DNA from: JAVKLU01 sp031538895
GTDB lineage: Bacteria; Pseudomonadota; Gammaproteobacteria; Burkholderiales; Burkholderiaceae
Assembly (NCBI GenBank): GCA_031538895.1
Contig: JAVKLU010000030.1
Coordinates: 1-22,260 of the forward strand
Reading direction: 5' to 3'
Length of the DNA stretch: 22,260 nt
Both the position numbers and the translations under genes were made by a program. The notes under the pieces were generated by a model. The model ran no database searches and was not told the origin of the DNA. It worked only from the letters and a program-made list of their open reading frames with translations. Shown here one piece after another: positions 1 through 6,326 of this stretch. The first letter of the stretch is position 1. Each line of letters opens with the position of its first letter.

Positions 1-140
1 AGATGGTGATGCCTGGTGATAACGTATCGATTTCGGTGAAATTGATTGCGCCGATTGCGATGGAAGAAGGTTTGCGATTCGCGATTCGTGAAGGTGGCCG
101 TACCGTTGGTGCAGGCGTCGTTGCGAAAATTACGGCTTAA
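1..140 (+). CDS. tuf: Elongation factor Tu, C-terminal end (partial)
   Basis: Only the last 45 residues are present; the gene enters from the left edge in the frame beginning at base 3. The visible part is the end of EF-Tu domain 3, with the conserved segments MVMPGDNVSISVKLIAPIAM and REGGRTVGAGVVAKI and a TAA stop at 138-140. EF-Tu is the GTPase that carries aminoacyl-tRNA to the ribosomal A site; the GTP-binding domain lies outside the window. Placement directly before rpsJ is usual for the str-S10 junction in proteobacteria. The 119 bases to rpsJ contain no terminator that I can see, so read-through into the S10 genes is likely. Confidence 0.97.
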   Translation, partial: MVMPGDNVSISVKLIAPIAMEEGLRFAIREGGRTVGAGVVAKITA

Positions 141-259
141 GAAACTATTCTCTAAGGATTTGTCGTCGTAGATTTAGGCGGTAAGTGAAAAGTGAGTAAA
201 AAGTTTGTTTTAAAGAAGTTTTATCGGTCGTTAAGACTGTGCAATATTGACAATTAAAT

Positions 260-571
260 ATGCAAAAGCAAAAAATCCGTATTCGACTGAAATCATTTGA
301 TTATCGTTTAATCGATCAGTCAGCTTTAGAAATCGTTGAGACTGCGAAACGAACTGGCGCTGTAGTGAATGGCCCGGTACCTTTGCCGACGAAAATTGAG
401 CGCTTTGACGTTCTTCGTTCGCCGCACGTAAATAAAACTTCACGTGATCAATTTGAAATTCGGACCCATTTACGCTTGATGGATATTATTGATCCAACTG
501 ATAAGACGGTTGATTCTTTGATGAAATTGGATTTACCTGCGGGCGTTGATGCAGAAATTAAATTGCAATAG
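260..571 (+). CDS. rpsJ: 30S ribosomal protein S10
   Basis: S10 (103 residues, the usual family length) sits in the head of the small subunit and in E. coli also binds NusB in antitermination complexes. Recognisable segments are KIRIRLKSFDYRLIDQSA at the N terminus, GPVPLPTKIERFDVLRSPHV in the middle and the LDLPAGVDAEIKLQ end. The ATG at 260 is the family start. No purine-rich Shine-Dalgarno sequence lies in the 15 bases upstream, which read as A/T-rich, so initiation here is SD-poor. The stop at 569-571 falls just inside a long inverted repeat shared with the following gap. Seven of nine lysine codons are AAA, unlike the next four genes. Confidence 0.98.
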   Translation: MQKQKIRIRLKSFDYRLIDQSALEIVETAKRTGAVVNGPVPLPTKIERFDVLRSPHVNKTSRDQFEIRTHLRLMDIIDPTDKTVDSLMKLDLPAGVDAEIKLQ

Positions 572-624
572 TCCTTACGTTTTTTGATGGGTTGAGCGCA
601 GTTCGATCCATCGCAATTTAATTT
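555..624 (+). repeat. 12-bp inverted repeat spanning the rpsJ stop codon
   Basis: The arm at 555-566 (AAATTAAATTGC) is perfectly complementary to the arm at 613-624 (GCAATTTAATTT). A second short helix, GATGG at 586-590 with CCATC at 608-612, lies inside and abuts the outer helix, so the two could stack. The left arm is in the last codons of rpsJ. No T-run follows, so it is not a standard intrinsic terminator; mRNA stabilisation or control between rpsJ and rplC is inferred. Confidence 0.6.
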
Positions 625-633
625 ATAAAAGAG

Positions 634-661
634 TTGAGTAATTTTCTGGATATTGTATAAT
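634..661 (+). promoter_or_regulatory. Candidate sigma-70 promoter upstream of rplC
   Basis: A -35-like TTGAGT (634-639) and a perfect -10 TATAAT (656-661) are separated by 16 bases. Transcription would start near base 668, giving an rplC leader of about 83 bases that contains the hairpin at 675-698. A promoter inside the S10 operon, between rpsJ and rplC, is not the E. coli arrangement. Box match only; in an A/T-rich gap some chance matches are expected. Confidence 0.5.
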
Positions 662-674
662 CGAACGCTTTCGC

Positions 675-698
675 TAAGCCGATCTAATAATCGGTTTA
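675..698 (+). promoter_or_regulatory. Leader hairpin before rplC
   Basis: TAAGCCGAT (675-683) pairs with ATCGGTTTA (690-698), nine pairs with one G-U, around the 6-base loop CTAATA. It begins about 7 bases after the predicted start of transcription from the promoter at 634-661, so it would lie at the 5' end of that RNA. It may protect the transcript end or act in translational control of rplC; both are inferences. Confidence 0.5.
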
Positions 699-750
699 AG
701 TGCTTAAGTTATTTTCCTGGCCAATCGTAGCCGGGTGTGGAGAAATAAAA

Positions 751-1416
751 ATGAATGTGGGTCTCCTTGGTCGCAAGGTTGGCATGATGCGAATTTTCAG
801 TCCAGAGGGTGATGCAATCCCTGTGACAGTTGTCGACGTCTCTGGTAATCGCGTGTCTCAATTAAAAACTATAGCTGTTGACGGTTATTGTGCTGTCCAG
901 GTGGCTTTTGGTGAGCGTCGCCGTAGTCGTTTGGCTAAATCTCAGTTGGGTCATTTTTCAAAGGCTGCTGTAGAGGGGGCGGCTTTTGTTCGCGAGTTTC
1001 CTGTTGGCGAGGCTATTTTGGCGGATGCGAAGTTTGTGTTGGGTTCAATTATTTCGGCAAGTATTTTTTCTCAAGGTCAGGCTGTTGATGTTCAGGGGGT
1101 GACTAAGGGTAAGGGTTTTACTGGGACGATTAAGCGTTATAACTTCGCTTCAGGTCGTGCTTCGCATGGTAACTCTCGTTCGCATAATGTTCCTGGGTCG
1201 ATTGGTATGGCTCAAGATCCTGGTCGCGTATTTCCTGGTAAGCGAATGAGTGGTCATATGGGTGATGATACGCAGACTTCGCAAAATCTTCAGATTGTTC
1301 GCGTGGATGCTGAGCGTGGATTGTTGATGATTCGCGGCCCTGTACCTGGTGCGGCCAATGGATTTTTAATTGTTCGGGGTGCGGTTAAGGCGAAATCCGC
1401 AGGGGGGGCAAAATGA
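751..1416 (+). CDS. rplC: 50S ribosomal protein L3
   Basis: L3 (221 residues from this start) is an early-assembly protein near the peptidyl transferase centre. The open frame extends upstream to a GTG at 700, but the ATG at 751 has a GGAG at 739-742 and gives the normal L3 start MNVGLLGRKVGMMRIF. The signature FASGRASHGNSRSHNVPGSI and the loop around GMAQDPGRVFPGKRM are intact; that loop carries the glutamine methylated by PrmB in E. coli. It overlaps rplD by 4 bases (ATGA). Lysine codons are 8 AAG to 4 AAA, a bias it shares with rplD, rplW and rplB but not with rpsJ or rpsS. The gene has its own candidate promoter upstream. Confidence 0.97.
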   Translation: MNVGLLGRKVGMMRIFSPEGDAIPVTVVDVSGNRVSQLKTIAVDGYCAVQVAFGERRRSRLAKSQLGHFSKAAVEGAAFVREFPVGEAILADAKFVLGSIISASIFSQGQAVDVQGVTKGKGFTGTIKRYNFASGRASHGNSRSHNVPGSIGMAQDPGRVFPGKRMSGHMGDDTQTSQNLQIVRVDAERGLLMIRGPVPGAANGFLIVRGAVKAKSAGGAK

Positions 1417-2024
1417 ATTTGAAGTTAATAAATGGTGTCGAATCGGTTGTTGATGGGTCTGATTTGATTTTCGATCGTCCTTTCAACGAGTCTCTGATTC
1501 ATCAGTTGGTTGTCGCTTATCAGGCGAATGCTCGCTCTGTTAGTAGTAAGCAAAAGGATCGCGAAGAGGTTTCTCATTCGACTAAAAAGCCTTGGAAGCA
1601 AAAGGGTACGGGGCGTGCCCGTGCGGGGATGTCTTCCTCGCCTTTGTGGCGTGGGGGCGGTCGAATTTTTCCTAATTCGCCTGATCAAAATTATTCGCAT
1701 AAGGTTAATCGTAAGATGTATCGTGTCGGGATGTGTTCAATTCTTTCTGAATTGGTGCGTAACGATCGTTTGGTTGTAGTTGATAACTTTAAATTGGGTG
1801 CGCCTAAAACAAAATTATTTGTTGAACGTTTAAAAGAAATTAACTGTAAATCACTTTTAGTGGTTTTGGATCAGTTTGATGAGCAAGTTTTTTTGGCTTC
1901 GCGAAACTTGGTCTCTGTCTTGGTTCTTGAGCCTCATCAGTTGAATCCTGTTTCTTTGGTTCAGTTTGAAAAAGTGATGGTGGTTCGTCCTGCGCTTAAA
2001 ATGATTGAGGAGATGTTGTCGTGA
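1413..2024 (+). CDS. rplD: 50S ribosomal protein L4
   Basis: L4 (203 residues) lines the peptide exit tunnel and in E. coli also represses its own S10 operon through a leader upstream of rpsJ. The extended basic loop STKKPWKQKGTGRARAGMSS followed by PLWRGGGRIFPN is clear near residues 50-85. The start ATG overlaps the rplC stop (ATGA) and a G-rich stretch just upstream provides the Shine-Dalgarno. Its own end overlaps the rplW GTG by 4 bases, so rplC, rplD and rplW look translationally coupled. Whether L4 autoregulates here cannot be read from the sequence; no E. coli-like S10 leader was recognised in the tuf-rpsJ gap. Confidence 0.98.
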   Translation: MNLKLINGVESVVDGSDLIFDRPFNESLIHQLVVAYQANARSVSSKQKDREEVSHSTKKPWKQKGTGRARAGMSSSPLWRGGGRIFPNSPDQNYSHKVNRKMYRVGMCSILSELVRNDRLVVVDNFKLGAPKTKLFVERLKEINCKSLLVVLDQFDEQVFLASRNLVSVLVLEPHQLNPVSLVQFEKVMVVRPALKMIEEMLS

Positions 2025-2323
2025 GCTATCAGCATAGACTTCTGCAGGTTTTAATTCAGCCGGTTATTACTGAAAAAGCGGTTCGAATTGGTGAAAAAAT
2101 GGGTCAAGTCGTTTTTTTGGTTGCGCCAACTGCGACAAAGAAAGAAATTAAGGATTCTGTTGAGTTTCTTTTTAAGGTTGAGGTGACGGGTGTTCAGGTG
2201 GCTAATCGTAAGGGTAAGAGTAAGCGGTTCGGACGATTTGTTGGCCGGCGTAATCATACTCGCCGGGCTTTTGTATCCTTGAAACAGGGGCAGGAGATTA
2301 ACTTTAATGAGGAGTTCAAGTAA
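2021..2323 (+). CDS. rplW: 50S ribosomal protein L23
   Basis: L23 (100 residues, family length) sits at the exit of the peptide tunnel and is a docking site for trigger factor and SRP. The N-terminal region LIQPVITEKAVRIGEKMGQV and the loop NRKGKSKRFGRFVGRRNHTRR identify it. It starts with GTG at 2021 in a GTGA overlap with rplD, with a GAGGAG-type Shine-Dalgarno in the end of rplD. The stop TAA shares its last base with the ATG of rplB (TAATG), so rplB is very likely coupled to it. Seven of eleven lysine codons are AAG. Confidence 0.98.
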   Translation: MSYQHRLLQVLIQPVITEKAVRIGEKMGQVVFLVAPTATKKEIKDSVEFLFKVEVTGVQVANRKGKSKRFGRFVGRRNHTRRAFVSLKQGQEINFNEEFK

Positions 2324-3147
2324 TGCCGTTGCTTAAGGTAAAGCCAACCTCTCCTGGTCGTCGGGGGATGGTAAAAGTAGTTCACCCAAATTTATATAAG
2401 GGTCGTCCATTTGCCGGGTTGATTGAAAGTCAATCGCGTTCTGCGGGGCGCAATAATAATGGTCATATTACGACTCGTCATATCGGCGGCGGTTCTAAGC
2501 AGCATTATCGCTTGATTGATTTTAAGCGCGACAAGGATGCTGTTGCTGCAAAAGTCGAGCGTCTTGAATATGATCCTAATCGTAGTGCGCATATCGCTTT
2601 GTTGTGTTACCTTGATGGTGAGCGTCGGTACGTTATTGCGGCTAAGGGTGTGGCGATTGGTGATCTCGTTTTGAGCGGCGTTGATGCGCCAATCAAATCG
2701 GGAAATACTTTGCCTTTGCGTAATATTCCAGTTGGTTCGACGATACATTGTGTGGAGTTAACTCCGGGTAAGGGTGCTCAGGTCGCTCGTACTGCGGGTG
2801 CAGCGGTGGTTTTGGTGGCTAGAGAAGGTTCTTATGCGCAAGTTCGACTGCGCTCGGGTGAGGTGCGTCGTGTTCATGTGGATTGCCGTGCAACTATTGG
2901 TGAGGTGAGTAACAGTGAGCATAGTTTGCGCAAAATTGGTAAGGCTGGTGCAAATCGTTGGCGCGGCATTCGGCCTACGGTTCGTGGTGTGGCGATGAAT
3001 CCGGTGGATCATCCTCATGGTGGTGGTGAGGGAAAAACTGCGGCAGGACGTCATCCAGTTTCACCATGGGGTTTGCAGACTAAGGGTAAGAAAACCCGTA
3101 GAAATAAACGGACAGACTCAATGATTCTGTCGCGCCGTAAGTCGTAA
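2323..3147 (+). CDS. rplB: 50S ribosomal protein L2
   Basis: L2 (274 residues) is a core large-subunit protein needed for subunit association and peptidyl transferase activity. The N-terminal GRNNNGHITTRHIGGGSKQ and the C-terminal NPVDHPHGGGEGKT, which contains the conserved histidine next to the catalytic centre, are intact, and the basic tail ends in RRKS. The start overlaps the rplW stop by one base, with AGGAG upstream. Twelve of nineteen lysine codons are AAG, whereas in rpsS immediately downstream only two of twelve are; the change is abrupt. A 48-base gap follows, long for this part of the cluster. Confidence 0.98.
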   Translation: MPLLKVKPTSPGRRGMVKVVHPNLYKGRPFAGLIESQSRSAGRNNNGHITTRHIGGGSKQHYRLIDFKRDKDAVAAKVERLEYDPNRSAHIALLCYLDGERRYVIAAKGVAIGDLVLSGVDAPIKSGNTLPLRNIPVGSTIHCVELTPGKGAQVARTAGAAVVLVAREGSYAQVRLRSGEVRRVHVDCRATIGEVSNSEHSLRKIGKAGANRWRGIRPTVRGVAMNPVDHPHGGGEGKTAAGRHPVSPWGLQTKGKKTRRNKRTDSMILSRRKS

Positions 3148-3195
3148 TTTAGTTGGTGATGGCATTGGCCCACACTTTTTAGGAGAGCTTTCCCG

Positions 3196-3471
3196 ATGAC
3201 TCGTTCATTAAAAAAAGGACCGTTTTGTGACGCTAGTTTACTTAAAAAAGTAGAAGCGGCCCAGGCGGCGCGTGATAAAAGGCCGATTAAAACTTGGTCG
3301 CGTCGTTCGACGGTGTTGCCTGATTTTATTGGCCTTACGGTTGCTGTTCATAATGGTCGGCAGCATGTTCCGGTTTATATTACCGAAGGCATGGTAGGAC
3401 ATAAATTAGGAGAGTTTTCCTTAACGCGTACCTTTAAGGGGCACGCGGCTGATAAAAAAGTTAAGAAATAA
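3196..3471 (+). CDS. rpsS: 30S ribosomal protein S19
   Basis: S19 (91 residues, family length) forms a complex with S13 in the head of the small subunit, near the A-site tRNA. Recognisable are MTRSLKKGPFCDASLLKKVE, the segment IKTWSRRSTVLPDFIGLTVA and the end LGEFSLTRTFKGHAADKK. A strong Shine-Dalgarno AGGAGAG lies 8-9 bases before the ATG. Ten of twelve lysine codons are AAA, in contrast to rplB before it. Only nine bases separate its stop from the rplV ATG. Confidence 0.98.
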   Translation: MTRSLKKGPFCDASLLKKVEAAQAARDKRPIKTWSRRSTVLPDFIGLTVAVHNGRQHVPVYITEGMVGHKLGEFSLTRTFKGHAADKKVKK

Positions 3472-3480
3472 TAGTCAATC

Positions 3481-3810
3481 ATGGAAGCAAAAGCATCTTT
3501 AAGAGGGGTTCGTATCTCAGAATACAAGGGTCGTTTAGTTGCAGATCTTGTTCGGGGTAAAAAAGTAGATCAAGCTTTAAATATCTTAACTTTTTGTCCG
3601 AAAAAAGGCGCAGGGATTATCAAGAAGTTATTAGAGTCTGCTTTGGCTAATGCCGAGCATAATAATTCTTTGGATATCGATGATCTTCGATTGACGTCAA
3701 TTTATGTAGAGCGAGGTGCGGTGTTGAGACGTTTTAGCGCCCGAGCTAAAGGTCGTGGCGATCGTATCACTAAGCCAACTTGTCACATCTATTTAACTGT
3801 GGGAGCGTAA
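3481..3810 (+). CDS. rplV: 50S ribosomal protein L22
   Basis: L22 (109 residues) lines the peptide exit tunnel with a long beta-hairpin, the site of macrolide-resistance mutations in other bacteria. The N-terminal helix region ASLRGVRISEYKGRLVADLV and the C-terminal hairpin GAVLRRFSARAKGRGDRITK are intact. The start is ATG at 3481; no good Shine-Dalgarno is seen in the short gap after rpsS, so reinitiation after rpsS is the likely mode. Three bases separate it from the GTG of rpsC. Confidence 0.98.
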   Translation: MEAKASLRGVRISEYKGRLVADLVRGKKVDQALNILTFCPKKGAGIIKKLLESALANAEHNNSLDIDDLRLTSIYVERGAVLRRFSARAKGRGDRITKPTCHIYLTVGA

Positions 3811-3813
3811 ACC

Positions 3814-4608
3814 GTGGGACAAAAAATCCACCCAATTGGGTTCCGCCTTTCTGTTCGTCGGAATTGGTCTTCGCGTTGGTTTGCAACGAGTGCTAATTTT
3901 GCTAAAACTTTAAACCAAGATCTTGATGCGCGTGCATATTTACGTAAAAAGCTAAAAAGCGCGTCAGTTGCTCGAGTGATTATTGAGCGTCCGGCAAAAA
4001 CCGCACGAGTGACGATTTTCAGTTCGCGTCCTGGTGTTGTGATTGGTAAAAAAGGTGAGGACATTGAACAAATTAAAATTGAATTGGCTAGACGTTTAGG
4101 CGTTCCTGTTCATGTCAATATAGAAGAAGTTCGTAAGCCCGAGTTGGATGCTCAATTAATCGCTGATTCGATTGCACAACAGCTTGAAAAGCGTATCATG
4201 TTCCGTCGTGCGATGAAGCGTGCGATGCAAAATGCGATGCGTATGGGTGCTCAGGGGATCAAGATTATGTCTTCGGGGCGTTTGAATGGTGTCGAGATCG
4301 CGCGTCGAGAGTGGTATCGTGAAGGGCGCGTTCCACTTCATACCTTGCGTGCGGATATTGATTATGGTTTTGGTGAAGCTGAAACTACCTATGGAATTAT
4401 TGGAATTAAAGTTTGGCTGTATAAAGGTGATAAAGCTTTAGATGCAGCGGGTAATGCCGCGCAATTGGCTCAGCCAGTGAGTGCTGAGCGTGAACCTCGC
4501 AATGATTCGCCGTCGCGCAAGCCGCGTGGTACTCGTGATGCGCCAAGTACGGGTCGTAAACGATCTTCTGACAAGAAGTCGACCTCTGATAATAAAGCTG
4601 GAGTGTAA
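3814..4608 (+). CDS. rpsC: 30S ribosomal protein S3, with extended C-terminal tail
   Basis: S3 (264 residues) lies at the mRNA entry channel of the small subunit and contains a KH RNA-binding domain (VVIGKKGEDIEQIKIEL, about residues 69-86) and a C-terminal S3 domain (MRMGAQGIKIMSSGRLNG). It begins with GTG at 3814; GGGAG precedes it. E. coli S3 has 233 residues; here a tail from about residue 220 to the end is rich in R, K, S, D and P and probably disordered. Longer S3 tails are common in betaproteobacteria, so this is a lineage trait rather than a fusion. Two bases separate it from rplP. Confidence 0.98.
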   Translation: MGQKIHPIGFRLSVRRNWSSRWFATSANFAKTLNQDLDARAYLRKKLKSASVARVIIERPAKTARVTIFSSRPGVVIGKKGEDIEQIKIELARRLGVPVHVNIEEVRKPELDAQLIADSIAQQLEKRIMFRRAMKRAMQNAMRMGAQGIKIMSSGRLNGVEIARREWYREGRVPLHTLRADIDYGFGEAETTYGIIGIKVWLYKGDKALDAAGNAAQLAQPVSAEREPRNDSPSRKPRGTRDAPSTGRKRSSDKKSTSDNKAGV

Positions 4609-4610
4609 TC

Positions 4611-5027
4611 ATGTTGCAACCTGCACGTAGAAAGTATCGTAAAGAGCAAAAGGGACGTAATCGTGGAATTTCACATGAGCGCGGAACTAAGGTCTCTTTT
4701 GGTGAGTTTGGTTTACAAGCGACAGTTCGCGGTCGTATTACCGCGCGTCAAATTGAAGCGGCGCGCCGCGCAATGACGCGTCATATTAAAAGGGGTGGGC
4801 GGATTTGGATTCGCATTTTTCCAGATAAACCAATTTCGCAAAAACCTGCAGAAGTTCGAATGGGTAATGGTAAGGGTAATCCAGAATATTACGTTGCCGA
4901 AATTCATCCAGGTAAAATTTTGTATGAGATGGATGGTGTTGATGAAGTATTGGCTCGCGAAGCCTTTCGTTTGGCTTCAGCAAAATTACCCTTGCATACG
5001 CAATTTATTGTGCGTGAATTGGGTTAA
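4611..5027 (+). CDS. rplP: 50S ribosomal protein L16
   Basis: L16 (138 residues) binds near the A site and the central protuberance and is needed late in 50S maturation. MLQPARRKYRKEQKGRNRGI at the start and RIFPDKPISQKPAEVRMGNG in the middle are characteristic; the latter includes the arginine that is hydroxylated in E. coli. GGAG at the end of rpsC serves as the Shine-Dalgarno. It is followed by 31 bases and rpmC. Confidence 0.98.
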   Translation: MLQPARRKYRKEQKGRNRGISHERGTKVSFGEFGLQATVRGRITARQIEAARRAMTRHIKRGGRIWIRIFPDKPISQKPAEVRMGNGKGNPEYYVAEIHPGKILYEMDGVDEVLAREAFRLASAKLPLHTQFIVRELG

Positions 5028-5058
5028 TTTTCGCCGAAATTAGAAATCAGAGGATCAT

Positions 5059-5253
5059 ATGAATCTTGAAGAGTTAAAAAAATTAGATGTTGAAAGCTTG
5101 CAAAAAGAGCTAAGCTCATTGATGAGAGCGCGTTTTAATGCGCGACTTCAATTGGCGACTCAGCAATCTACGAATACTGCTCAAACGCGTTTTATTCGCC
5201 GTGACCTTGCTCGAGTGATGACTTTGTTGCGCCAACAGGGAGTGCGAGCATGA
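5059..5253 (+). CDS. rpmC: 50S ribosomal protein L29
   Basis: L29 (64 residues, family length) is a two-helix protein beside L23 at the tunnel exit. It has the expected pattern NLEELKKLDVESLQKELSSL and RRDLARVMTLLRQ. An AGAGGA Shine-Dalgarno stands just before the ATG. The stop overlaps the rpsQ start by four bases (ATGA), which implies coupled translation. Confidence 0.97.
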   Translation: MNLEELKKLDVESLQKELSSLMRARFNARLQLATQQSTNTAQTRFIRRDLARVMTLLRQQGVRA

Positions 5254-5510
5254 GCGAGTCATTAAAAAGAAAATTGATCGGTCGCATTGTGTCCGACAAA
5301 ATGCAAAAAACAGTGACGGTTTTGATTGAGCGCAAAGTGCAGCATGCGCTTTATGGTAAATACATTGCGCAATCAAAAAAATATCACGCTCACAACGAGA
5401 ACTTCGAAATTAAGATGGGTGATTTAGTTGAAATCGTGGAGGGGCGCCCAATTTCGAAAACAAAATCTTGGTCGGTGAGTCGCATTGTCGAGGCGGCTCG
5501 TTCTGAGTAA
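5250..5510 (+). CDS. rpsQ: 30S ribosomal protein S17
   Basis: S17 (86 residues) is a primary 16S rRNA-binding protein with an OB fold. LIGRIVSDKMQKTVTVLIER and GDLVEIVEGRPISKTKSWSV are diagnostic. The start overlaps rpmC; GGGAG lies at the end of rpmC. A 54-base gap with an unusual SD-hairpin arrangement separates it from rplN. Confidence 0.98.
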   Translation: MSESLKRKLIGRIVSDKMQKTVTVLIERKVQHALYGKYIAQSKKYHAHNENFEIKMGDLVEIVEGRPISKTKSWSVSRIVEAARSE

Positions 5511-5537
5511 GTAATATTGAAATAAATGCGTTATTAA

Positions 5538-5556
5538 TAAGGTTGGCTTTGGCCAA
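5538..5556 (+). promoter_or_regulatory. rplN Shine-Dalgarno followed by a spacer hairpin
   Basis: A TAAGG at 5538-5542 would be too far (22 bases) from the rplN ATG at 5565, but the 14 bases directly after it form a compact hairpin: TTGGC (5543-5547), loop TTTG, GCCAA (5552-5556). Folding it out leaves 8 bases between the Shine-Dalgarno and the start, a good spacing. Structured SD spacers are known in a few genes, such as phage T4 gene 38; the function here is inferred. Confidence 0.5.
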
Positions 5557-5564
5557 ATAATGAA

Positions 5565-5933
5565 ATGATCCAAACAGAATCCAGATTAGAAGTTGCTGAC
5601 AATACCGGTGCAAAAGAAGTTTTGTGTATTAAAGTGTTGGGTGGCTCACATCGACGTTATGCGGGTATCGGCGATATTATTAAAGTGACTGTAAAAGAAG
5701 CTGCTCCTCGAGGTCGTGTTAAAAAAGGAGAGGTTTACAGTGCAGTGGTCGTTCGCACCGCTAAAGGCGTTCGCCGTCAGGATGGCTCTTTGGTGAAATT
5801 TGATAATAATGCTGCGGTGTTGCTAAATAATAAATTAGAGCCTATTGGAACGCGTATTTTTGGACCAGTGACGCGCGAGTTGCGTACTGAAAAATTTATG
5901 AAAATAGTTTCTTTAGCACCAGAGGTTATTTAA
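5565..5933 (+). CDS. rplN: 50S ribosomal protein L14
   Basis: L14 (122 residues, family length) lies at the subunit interface, contacts 16S rRNA and is the binding site of RsfS. MIQTESRLEVADNTGAKEVL, GGSHRRYAGIGDIIKVTVKE and the end FMKIVSLAPEVI are typical. The ATG at 5565 is the family start; another ATG five bases upstream is followed almost at once by a stop. The only SD candidate is held 22 bases upstream with a hairpin between. The gap to rplX is 18 bases. Confidence 0.98.
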   Translation: MIQTESRLEVADNTGAKEVLCIKVLGGSHRRYAGIGDIIKVTVKEAAPRGRVKKGEVYSAVVVRTAKGVRRQDGSLVKFDNNAAVLLNNKLEPIGTRIFGPVTRELRTEKFMKIVSLAPEVI

Positions 5934-5951
5934 GATTTTTAGGAATATCAA

Positions 5952-6266
5952 ATGAGCAAAATTAAAAAAGGTGATGAAGTTATTGTGATCACGGGAAAAG
6001 ATAAGGGGCGTCGGGGCTTAGTTTTAGCGCGCATCGATGCACGGTTTTTGACGGTTGATGGTGTTAACACGGTAAAACGCGCAACCAAACCCAACCCTGC
6101 TAAAAATCAACTTGGTGGTTTAGTTGATAAAAATTTGCCGATTGATGTTTCTAATATCGCGATTTTTAATCCTCTGACCAAGAAAGCGGATCGAGTGGGT
6201 TACAAAATGGTTGACGGTAAAAAATTAAGAGTTTTTAAGTCTAACGGCGAGGCAATCGGCAACTAA
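5952..6266 (+). CDS. rplX: 50S ribosomal protein L24
   Basis: L24 (104 residues) is an assembly-initiating protein with a KOW motif (KGDEVIVITGKDKGRRGLVL, about residues 6-25). The middle segment VKRATKPNPAKNQLGGLVDK is also typical. AGGA before the ATG gives a normal ribosome site. Its stop lies within a small hairpin that begins the 60-base gap to rplE. Confidence 0.98.
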   Translation: MSKIKKGDEVIVITGKDKGRRGLVLARIDARFLTVDGVNTVKRATKPNPAKNQLGGLVDKNLPIDVSNIAIFNPLTKKADRVGYKMVDGKKLRVFKSNGEAIGN

Positions 6267-6275
6267 CAGTTGTTG
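6257..6275 (+). promoter_or_regulatory. Hairpin at the rplX stop, upstream of rplE
   Basis: CGGCAACT (6257-6264) pairs with AGTTGTTG (6268-6275) through eight pairs, two of them G-U, around the 3-base loop AAC; the rplX stop is in the structure. In E. coli the S8 translational-repressor site lies close to the start of rplE, in this same gap. I did not see the conserved S8 internal-loop core, so assignment as an S8 site is not made. Confidence 0.35.
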
Positions 6276-6326
6276 TTCGGATGCGCATTGTTCATTAACA
6301 GAGATGGCAGTAAAAAAGGAATAAAG

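Noticed and set aside
247..275. Perfect TTGACA -35 box just before rpsJ
   Set aside because: The bases at -10 distance are a run of A inside the rpsJ coding region with no TATAAT-like box, and transcription would begin inside the gene.
700..750. Upstream extension of L3 from a GTG at 700
   Set aside because: The added residues do not resemble L3, and the ATG at 751 has its own Shine-Dalgarno and the family N terminus.
3814..4608. S3 tail as a fused extra domain
   Set aside because: The extra residues are low-complexity and basic or polar with no domain pattern, and long S3 tails are known in the lineage.
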